A DNA stretch of 5,233 nt, taken from JAVBLQ01 sp031553435 (GTDB taxonomy: Bacteria > Bacteroidota > Bacteroidia > Bacteroidales > Azobacteroidaceae). The translations under genes were made by a program, and so were the position numbers. The DNA is taken from NCBI GenBank assembly GCA_031553435.1, contig JAVBLQ010000101.1, positions 1 through 5,233 on the forward strand. The letters are read 5' to 3'. The notes beneath the pieces were generated by a model, which was not told the DNA's origin, did not search any database, and saw only the letters and a list, made by a program, of their open reading frames with translations. Shown here piece by piece: positions 1-5,233 of the stretch (within the stretch, counting starts at the first letter, position 1; each line of letters starts with the position of its first letter).

Positions 1-933
1 AGTTATAGTAAAATCCCAACCAACAAGCCTTAGAGATTGTTGAGTTATTTCATCAATCTCTGTGATTTTGCCTTTTTTTCTAAAGTTTTTAGACATCAAA
101 TCTTCTTCTGTATCGAATGTTCGCAAGCTATAGTTATTATCAAGTGTAACAGGAGCGTATAATTTTTTTCTTAGAACATAAGTATCATTATTCGGGCTGA
201 ATTGAAGATAGGCATTGTTACATGTATAAAAAGCATATAGCTGACTATTTGAATTGGACGGAATATCAACAAGATTATTATTATTGCCATCCAGAATATA
301 GCGATCAAAATTTGAATACACACCCAGAGCTCCTACTTCCATTTGTCTTCTATCTGGATTTTTACATCTTATAGAAGAACCAAAGCCCAAAATATGGGCA
401 ACTGATCTTAAAACGGCAGTCTCTAACGATACTTTTTCCGGATCAGTTTGTCCATCGATATAATAATCCCATAGATCAGGATTGCTATTGATATAAATTT
501 TAGAAGTTATACCGCCAATAAAATCTTCATCAATAACCCCCATATTTATTGCTGCAAGTTCGGGGTAAGTCACGCCATCATTTCCCTTAACATAAGATAC
601 TTTGGTTACTGTTGCAATATTATTATTGCTTGTTACAGTATCGGTAAAAACTAAGGGAATTTCCTTTTTGACCAACAATTGTTCTTCCCATAATTCTACC
701 GCATTTCTTATTGCTGATTGCATAACCGGAGTAATTCTGTTCCTATCAAAAATAATTTTAAACTTTCCTCCATATGAGCTTCTTAATCGCAAACTTTTTT
801 CCGGCGCCAGCTTTACAACGTTATTCATTGAAGGTTGAACTTTATCAGTTATGGTCATGGTATATCTTTCCTGTGCCTGTGACAAGAAAATATTACCAAC
901 CATTAAAATAAATAGAGTACATAAATTTTTCAT
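1..933 (-). CDS. Secreted, apparently inactive metallopeptidase-like protein (partial, 3' end beyond the window)
   Basis: This open frame begins with ATG at 933-931 and is still open at base 1, giving 311 visible residues. Residues 1-20 form a Sec signal peptide: Lys2, a hydrophobic core, and a likely cut after Ser-Gln-Ala20. The mature part resembles leishmanolysin-like zinc peptidases. Residues 172-187 hold AHILGFGSS preceded by ArgSerVal, where active relatives have HExxHxxGFGSS. An FDRYILDG stretch follows (about 209-216), then AspLeuMet280 in the place of the Met-turn, and LeuValGlyTrpAsp near 303-307, where relatives have an xxGW motif. The first zinc His is Arg176 and the catalytic Glu is Ser177. 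No His occurs where the third ligand would be (about 269-274), and His180 is the only histidine visible. Cys190 and Cys238 could form a disulfide. Inference: an exported non-catalytic homologue, perhaps a binding or adhesive protein. A sorting domain, if any, would lie off the left edge. The frame and signal peptide are certain; the family assignment is by motif only. Confidence 0.72.
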   Translation of the reverse strand, partial: MKNLCTLFILMVGNIFLSQAQERYTMTITDKVQPSMNNVVKLAPEKSLRLRSSYGGKFKIIFDRNRITPVMQSAIRNAVELWEEQLLVKKEIPLVFTDTVTSNNNIATVTKVSYVKGNDGVTYPELAAINMGVIDEDFIGGITSKIYINSNPDLWDYYIDGQTDPEKVSLETAVLRSVAHILGFGSSIRCKNPDRRQMEVGALGVYSNFDRYILDGNNNNLVDIPSNSNSQLYAFYTCNNAYLQFSPNNDTYVLRKKLYAPVTLDNNYSLRTFDTEEDLMSKNFRKKGKITEIDEITQQSLRLVGWDFTIT

Positions 934-1005
934 AAACAAAAATAATTTATTAGAGCTTATATTGAATATAATGTCTATTGTTGATTTAATATCTGTAAAT
1001 TTTTA

Positions 1006-1248
1006 TCATTCTATTTCAAACTCCCCAATCAACTCATCACCACTCTCATTAGTTATGTGTATTACATAATGTCCGATATTAAAATTGTTTGTGTAAATAA
1101 CTTGTTGATTCTCTATGTTGGTATTTATATTTTGAGAATAGACGATATTCCCAAAATTATCAGTTATTTGGAATGAAATAATTCCTGCCTGATCAAACTC
1201 CAAAAAGAGAAAGTCATCCAATTGCTCAATAATTGTTTTAATAAAATC
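1006..1248 (-). pseudogene. DUF3244-like small beta-sandwich ORF lacking its 5' part
   Basis: The frame is open from just after a TAA at 1249-1251 to a TGA at 1006-1008, about 80 codons, and has no ATG. The only conventional alternative start is TTG at 1221-1219, which gives 71 residues. The protein alternates hydrophobic and polar residues as beta strands. It carries ITDNFGNIVYSQ (residues 19-30 from the TTG), then IGHYVIHITNESG and a terminal LIGEFEIE. This is the pattern of DUF3244-type small secreted Bacteroidales proteins, which end in a G-x-Y-x-I-x-I-T...L-x-G-x-F-x-I strand pair. The family normally has a signal peptide and some 40 more residues in front. None is encoded upstream in any minus-strand frame, and similarity seems to begin before the TTG (IIEQLDDFLFLEF). 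I infer a 5'-truncated remnant. A live gene with a TTG or ATT start is possible but would be cytoplasmic. It lies 72 bases upstream of the pseudo-peptidase, in the same direction. Confidence 0.55.
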
Positions 1249-1260
1249 TTAATATGGTTT

Positions 1261-1289
1261 CAAAGTTAGATTGTAATTATTGATTAAAA
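1261..1289 (-). promoter_or_regulatory. Candidate Bacteroidota promoter reading toward the DUF3244-like ORF and pseudo-peptidase
   Basis: On the minus strand bases 1268-1261 read TAACTTTG, an exact match to the Bacteroidota sigma factor -7 consensus TAnnTTTG. A weak -33 candidate, TTTT rather than TTTG, lies at 1289-1286 with a 17-base spacer. Transcription would start near 1254, at about the upstream limit of the open DUF3244-like frame, and could run through it to the pseudo-peptidase at 933. The -7 match is strong, the -33 is poor, and chance matches are frequent in DNA this AT-rich. Confidence 0.4.
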
Positions 1290-1326
1290 TATAGATTTTT
1301 TAAGGATACAGGTTTTTTCGAGGGAA
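1281..1326. repeat. Imperfect direct repeat, copy 2 (promoter-proximal)
   Basis: On the plus strand this copy begins with tgattaa (1281-1287), contains a T-run, and ends with gatacag, a T-run and gaggga(a) (1305-1326). It matches copy 1 at 1343-1392 in the same order and orientation, with small length differences. The best-matching core is 22 bases here and 23 in the other copy. It ends 12 bases upstream of the -7 box at 1261-1268 and so covers the -33 region of that candidate promoter. Confidence 0.5.
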
Positions 1327-1342
1327 GATTTAATTAATTATC

Positions 1343-1392
1343 TGATTAATAGTTTTTTGAATAATCTATGATACAGTTTTTTTTGAAGGGAA
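1343..1392. repeat. Imperfect direct repeat, copy 1 (distal)
   Basis: This is the second copy of the unit described at 1281-1326. It has tgattaa at 1343-1349, a T-run, then gatacag, a T-run and gaaggga(a) at 1370-1392. The two gatacag cores start 65 bases apart. A 10-base palindrome, taattaatta, lies between the copies at 1331-1340. The copy ends 17 bases beyond the stop codon of the TPR regulator gene. It could be an operator copy or a relic of a local duplication. Confidence 0.5.
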
Positions 1393-1409
1393 TATTTTTA
1401 ATTCCGGGT

Positions 1410-3110
1410 TTATTTTCTCAAATTTTCCAAATACTCTTTTAAGTTTTCATTTTTTGACATTCCAAGTTTTTTTCTGATACCTGTTTTTTTGGCTTGTATG
1501 GTGTCAAGCGCCAGTTTTAATATGATACTAATTTGTGTATTGTTGAGTTTTACGTAAGTCAGGCAACAAATTTTGAATTCAATATCGTTTAACTGAGGCA
1601 AATATGACTTGATTACATCTAAATAATTATCAGACATTTTGTTCATTGTATCGTAAAGGATGTCCCAGTTTACGCCTTCTTTTTGGCTATATACTATTTC
1701 ATTAAATTTTTGAATAAGTTTTTTCCCATGTAATTTTTCTTCTTTATCCAAAAACAAGCTTAAAGTAGCTGTCTTTTCCAAAATTTTAAATTGTTCGGCA
1801 AAAGCCTTTTGAAATTCATTTTTGTTTTCATTTAAATTTTGAGACAGGCAGTCTAATTCATTTGATTTCAGATAAAACTCATCTGATAACTGTTTGTTTA
1901 TACTATGTTTTCGATATAAAAAGAAAGATATTATCAAAATGCAGACAAACAAAACAATACAGATTATTAATATATTTTGCTTTTCGATAACAACCTGTTC
2001 ATATGAGTTTTGAACCAGTTCAAATTTGTATTTTTTTTCAATATTCAAAAAATCCTGATTTCTTTTTTCTTCCACAATTGATGATAAAGATTCTGAATAA
2101 AGTGTATGAAAATTTAATGCAGACTGAAAGTTCCCTTTTATAGATTCTATTTCTGAATATAACAGATAAATATTTGTTTGTAAGTTTAGTTTTTTTTCAT
2201 CAGAAATTTCCAATGAAAGGTTTAAACAATATAAAGCAGAATCCAGTAGGGATTCTTCAACATAAATCTCGGCTAAATTGTAATATAATTTTGACAGTTC
2301 AGAATCTTTAGGATTCAATGATAGTATATTCTTCAGGTTTTCTTTTGCTTTTTTAATATTTCCAATTTCAAAATATGCTACAGAAAGATTGTTTTTGTAT
2401 GTTATAATAAAACTTGTATCATTGCATGCTATAGCCTGATCCAGACCTTTATTATAGTAATAAAATGCACTGTCATTTTCATTGTTTAATAAAAATGCGT
2501 TACCTATTTCTTTATAGATGTAAATTGTTTTATTTTTCTTATCCGGAGAGTAGAATAAATAATAGTTTATTGATTTTTTATAAAAATCAATGGCTTCTTT
2601 ATACAGCATTTTACTGTAATACAAATTTCCGATAAAATAGGGTATTAATCCTCTCAAATTATAGTCTTTTGTTTTGTCAGCAATTTGTCCGGCAGCTAAA
2701 TACTCTTTCAGCGCCCGATCATAATTATGCTGATTTTGATAAACTCTGCCTGAATAAAAAGTTGCTAAAGCAGAGGATTCATAATTGCCCTGTTTTTCAA
2801 AAAAATCTTTTGCCTGAAAAATCAAAGTATCCGCAGAAATATCTTTATACGCTTTATCTTTAGCCTGGACCTGAAGTAAAATAAATTCAGGATTTGTTCG
2901 TGGATTAATTTTTCCGGCATAAGCTAAAGAGTCGAGCAACACCAAGGCGCTATCAGGATTTTGTTCGATTAAAAAACTGATTTTATCTGATATGGGCTTT
3001 TCAAATTTATTCGAAGTACAGGAACAAATCAAAAAAATTATACATAAATAATATGGGCTTTTTCTGAAAAGAAACATAGAAAAAATGATATTAAGATGCA
3101 AATATATCAT
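1410..3110 (-). CDS. TPR lipoprotein-type membrane regulator with C-terminal LuxR-like HTH
   Basis: The open frame gives 566 residues from the ATG at 3110. Starting at Met12 (ATG at 3077-3075) is better: it leaves MFLFRKSPYYLC..., a basic n-region and hydrophobic core ending in Ile-Cys-Ser-Cys31, a plausible lipobox. Residues 41-62 carry the PDSALVLLDSL motif common at the start of Bacteroidota TPR regulators. About six TPR-like helical pairs follow (roughly 114-146, 151-184, 195-228, 235-268, 271-304 and 312-345). Then come a short coiled coil, one transmembrane helix (about 379-399), a second coiled coil (400-445) and a LuxR-like HTH (about 507-566, with LNDIEFKICCL and IRKKLGMSKNENLKEYL). 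Inferred topology: TPRs in the periplasm and HTH in the cytoplasm, a one-protein envelope sensor acting on transcription. The ligand and targets are unknown. The gene follows copA with a 4-base ATGA overlap from the first ATG, or a 29-base gap from Met12. It is much more AT-rich than copA. Confidence 0.85.
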   Translation of the reverse strand: MIYLHLNIIFSMFLFRKSPYYLCIIFLICSCTSNKFEKPISDKISFLIEQNPDSALVLLDSLAYAGKINPRTNPEFILLQVQAKDKAYKDISADTLIFQAKDFFEKQGNYESSALATFYSGRVYQNQHNYDRALKEYLAAGQIADKTKDYNLRGLIPYFIGNLYYSKMLYKEAIDFYKKSINYYLFYSPDKKNKTIYIYKEIGNAFLLNNENDSAFYYYNKGLDQAIACNDTSFIITYKNNLSVAYFEIGNIKKAKENLKNILSLNPKDSELSKLYYNLAEIYVEESLLDSALYCLNLSLEISDEKKLNLQTNIYLLYSEIESIKGNFQSALNFHTLYSESLSSIVEEKRNQDFLNIEKKYKFELVQNSYEQVVIEKQNILIICIVLFVCILIISFFLYRKHSINKQLSDEFYLKSNELDCLSQNLNENKNEFQKAFAEQFKILEKTATLSLFLDKEEKLHGKKLIQKFNEIVYSQKEGVNWDILYDTMNKMSDNYLDVIKSYLPQLNDIEFKICCLTYVKLNNTQISIILKLALDTIQAKKTGIRKKLGMSKNENLKEYLENLRK

Positions 3111-3131
3111 TTTTTCAGCTTCAAACGCAAA
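3099..3131 (-). promoter_or_regulatory. Candidate internal promoter for the TPR regulator at the end of copA
   Basis: The minus strand reads TATATTTG at 3106-3099, an exact TAnnTTTG -7 box, with TTTG at 3131-3128 as a -33 box and a 21-base spacer that fits the Bacteroidota arrangement. The start of transcription would fall near 3092. That is downstream of the ATG at 3110 but about 15 bases before the ATG at 3077, so a transcript from here could only use the inner start. The inner start is also the one with the better signal peptide. The promoter lies over the last codons and stop of copA. Confidence 0.45.
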
Positions 3132-5233
3132 CTGTTGGTTACTACACTTACACTGCTAAGGGCCATTGCCAAACCTGCAATCATCGGGTTCAATAAAAAA
3201 CCATTGACAGGGTAAAGAATCCCGGCAGCAACCGGAATTCCGATCAGGTTGTAGATAAATGCCCAGAATAAGTTTTGACGGATTGTTTTGACAGTTAATT
3301 TCGATAACCTGATTGCTTCGGGAATTTTGGTTAATTCGGAAGAAATAATCGTCATCTTAGCAGTATCCATTGCGATGTCACTTCCTTTGCCCATGGCAAT
3401 GCTGAGATCTGCTTGTGCAAGGGCGGCGCTGTCATTAATGCCGTCGCCAACCATTGCTACTATTTTACCTTCTTGTTGAAGGTTTTTTATGAAATCGGCT
3501 TTTTCATGAGGCAAAACGCCAGCTTTGTAATGTTTTATTCCTATTTTGGATGCAATTTCTTTGGCGGTGCTTTCGCTATCACCTGTCAACATATATACTT
3601 CTATGCCTGATTTTTTGAGTTCGCTGATAGCTTCCGGAGAATTCTCTTTTATTTGATCAGTAATCGCGACAACAGCGAGTATTTGTTTATTATCGGCAAA
3701 CCAAATAATTGTTTTGGAGGCGGTCATCCATTTTTTGGCCTGGATTTCCAGTTGATCGTCTATTTGGATGTTGTTTTCAATCATTAGTTTGGAGTTTCCG
3801 GCAAACCATATTTTCCCATTGAAAGATCCTTTGATACCTTTTCCCGTAAGACTTTCGAAACCGTCTAAAGAAATATGATCGATATTCCCGAAATGACGAG
3901 TTACCGCATCGGCCAATGGATGTTCGGAAAGTTTTTCCAGACTATAAAATATTGCTTTGGCACTGTTGTCGTTATTTAGCCATGAAATATCTGTTACTAC
4001 AGGCTTTCCTTCTGTGATTGTCCCGGTTTTATCAAGTACTATGGCATTGACTTTTTGGGCTGTTTCGAGACTTTCCGCATCTTTTATAAGGATCCCTTTT
4101 TCCGCGCCTTTTCCGATACCAACCATAATAGCTGTGGGTGTGGCCAGTCCTAACGCACACGGACAGGCGATAATAAGGACTGTGACCAATGCCAGTAATC
4201 CATGAGTAAAGCCATTGGCCGGATCAAGTAATAACCAAAGGACGAAAGCCAATGTGGCAATACCAATGATAACAGGAACAAATACAGAAGCAATTTTGTC
4301 AACCAGTTTTTGAACGGGAGCTTTGCTTCCCTGCGCATCTTGTACCATGCGGATGATTTGAGCCAACATTGTCTCTGAACCGACTTTTTCCGCAATGAAA
4401 CGAAAACTTCCTTTTTGGTTGATTGTTCCGGCAAAGACTTTAGCATTTTTTTCTTTGAATACGGGAACAGGTTCTCCGCTGAGCAGGCTTTCATCTACAT
4501 AAGAACTGCCTTCCATAACAGAACCATCAACGGCAATTTTCTCTCCCGGTTTAACCAATAGAATGTCATCTTTTTGGATTTGTTTGATGGAAATTTCTTC
4601 CTGTATTCCTGTTTCCCGTATGATAGTAACGGTTTTAGGTTGAAGTCCCATCAGTTTTTTAATGGCGGACGAAGTATTTCCTTTGGCTTTTTCCTCCAAT
4701 AATCGTCCCAAAAGAATAAAGGCTATGATTACACTGGCAGCCTCGAAATAAACATGAGGGTGTATTCCCTTCGAAATCCAGAATTGCGGGAAAAACATGT
4801 TGAACAGGCTGAAAAGATAAGCAATTCCGGTACTGAGAGCAACCAAAGTATCCATATTGGCCGAATGATGCTTCAATTGTTTCCATGCATTGATAAAAAA
4901 ATCTCTGCCGAGCCAGAAAATAACCGGAGTGGATATTATCCACATAATCTCATTGGCATAGGACATATCCATCCCTACCATTCCGATGATAAGGATTGGA
5001 ACGGATAAAATAATCGCCCAGGTTGTTCTTAACTTTAGTTTTTTGTATTTCTTCGCATGAGCCTCTTCTATCTCATCCGAAGCGTCTTCATCAAGATCGG
5101 TTAATAGGTCGTAACCGGCCTCTTGAACAGCATCACGCATGAATTCAGGAGAAATTTGGGCCGGATTATATTCGATAGTTGCTGTTGCCGTCGCATAATT
5201 TACTGAAGCAGATACTACTCCTTGTTGGCTGTT
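3107..5233 (-). CDS. copA: Copper-exporting P1B-type ATPase CopA (partial, 5' end beyond the window)
   Basis: An ATP-driven pump that moves Cu(I) out of the cytoplasm across the inner membrane. The frame runs from the right edge to a TGA at 3107-3109, 708 residues visible; numbering is from the first visible codon. Residues 1-43 are the end of a heavy-metal-associated domain (GVVSASVNYATATATIEY, ending EAGYDLL). Its CxxC copper site would lie just off the edge. The ATG at 5140 is internal to this domain and is not the start. Eight membrane helices follow (about 70-88, 97-115, 127-149, 161-178, 314-336, 342-370, 652-674 and 679-699). Motifs: SGEP 252-255 (actuator), CysProCys 357-359, DKTGT 401-405 with the phosphorylated Asp401, SEHP 436-439, TGD 550-552 and GDGIND 596-601. 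Tyr661-Asn662 in helix 7 and Met690 with Ser694 in helix 8 mark Cu(I) specificity. All catalytic residues are present. The stop overlaps the next gene's first ATG. Confidence 0.97.
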   Translation of the reverse strand, partial: NSQQGVVSASVNYATATATIEYNPAQISPEFMRDAVQEAGYDLLTDLDEDASDEIEEAHAKKYKKLKLRTTWAIILSVPILIIGMVGMDMSYANEIMWIISTPVIFWLGRDFFINAWKQLKHHSANMDTLVALSTGIAYLFSLFNMFFPQFWISKGIHPHVYFEAASVIIAFILLGRLLEEKAKGNTSSAIKKLMGLQPKTVTIIRETGIQEEISIKQIQKDDILLVKPGEKIAVDGSVMEGSSYVDESLLSGEPVPVFKEKNAKVFAGTINQKGSFRFIAEKVGSETMLAQIIRMVQDAQGSKAPVQKLVDKIASVFVPVIIGIATLAFVLWLLLDPANGFTHGLLALVTVLIIACPCALGLATPTAIMVGIGKGAEKGILIKDAESLETAQKVNAIVLDKTGTITEGKPVVTDISWLNNDNSAKAIFYSLEKLSEHPLADAVTRHFGNIDHISLDGFESLTGKGIKGSFNGKIWFAGNSKLMIENNIQIDDQLEIQAKKWMTASKTIIWFADNKQILAVVAITDQIKENSPEAISELKKSGIEVYMLTGDSESTAKEIASKIGIKHYKAGVLPHEKADFIKNLQQEGKIVAMVGDGINDSAALAQADLSIAMGKGSDIAMDTAKMTIISSELTKIPEAIRLSKLTVKTIRQNLFWAFIYNLIGIPVAAGILYPVNGFLLNPMIAGLAMALSSVSVVTNSLRLKLKK

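Noticed and set aside
937..944. TATTTTTG on the minus strand just before the pseudo-peptidase ATG, matching TAnnTTTG
   Set aside because: It ends only three bases before the start codon, so transcription would begin at or inside the coding sequence; in an AT-rich spacer this is probably chance.
602..1069. Two plus-strand ORFs (602-838 and 851-1069)
   Set aside because: They lie antisense to the pseudo-peptidase and the DUF3244-like ORF, which explain the coding signal; their translations show no domain pattern.
1164..1217. Small ATG-started minus-strand ORF of 17 codons inside the DUF3244-like region
   Set aside because: It is out of frame with the family-like sequence, has no signal peptide or family pattern, and stops after 17 residues.
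1389..1405. GGAAT/ATTCC stem-loop after the TPR regulator stop as a terminator
   Set aside because: The stem has only 5 base pairs with a 7-base loop, and on the minus strand it is followed by an A-run rather than a T-run, so it does not fit an intrinsic terminator for this gene.
3288..5008. Several short ORFs on both strands inside copA
   Set aside because: All are shadows of the highly constrained CopA frame, which contains every expected motif without interruption.
3107..5140. Treating the ATG at 5140 as the start of CopA
   Set aside because: The same frame continues for 31 codons to the right edge and encodes recognisable heavy-metal-associated domain sequence, so the gene is cut by the window and its start is not visible.
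1..5233. CRISPR array, tRNA, rRNA, insertion sequence or phage gene
   Set aside because: I saw no regular spaced repeats, no cloverleaf-like tRNA sequence, no transposase frame and no terminal inverted repeats in the window.

Overview
The window reads as part of a Bacteroidota (probably Bacteroidales) chromosome. The evidence is AT-rich DNA, promoter-like TAnnTTTG boxes, a lipoprotein-type TPR protein with a transmembrane segment and a C-terminal LuxR-like helix-turn-helix, a small Bacteroidales-type beta-sandwich ORF resembling DUF3244, and a CopA of the form common in this phylum. I name no genus. Every gene I can support is on the minus strand, so the genetic order runs from the right edge to the left.

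Right part (3107-5233): a copper-translocating P1B-type ATPase (copA). Its reading frame runs off the right edge inside the N-terminal heavy-metal-associated domain, and everything from there to the stop codon is intact. Its stop overlaps by 4 bases (ATGA) the first possible start of the next gene, a 555-566 residue TPR / membrane / HTH protein (1410-3110). A better start for that gene lies 33 bases further in. There it gives a clean lipoprotein signal, and a TAnnTTTG promoter-like box lies just upstream of it. The regulator may therefore be both co-transcribed with copA and separately expressed.

Middle (1222-1409): a short AT-rich intergenic stretch with two imperfect copies of a roughly 46-50 base unit and, just downstream of them, a good -7 promoter box pointing left. 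They could be operator copies for the neighbouring regulator, or simply a decayed duplication.

Left part (1-1248): a short DUF3244-like ORF with no ATG and no signal peptide, apparently missing its 5' part, then a secreted protein (1-933) whose frame is open to the left edge and so has no in-window stop. The latter resembles leishmanolysin-type zinc peptidases, but the HExxH motif has become RSVAH and the whole visible protein contains a single histidine. It therefore looks like a catalytically dead metallopeptidase homologue. This pseudo-peptidase and the region in front of it are the most unusual parts of the window; the copper ATPase is ordinary.
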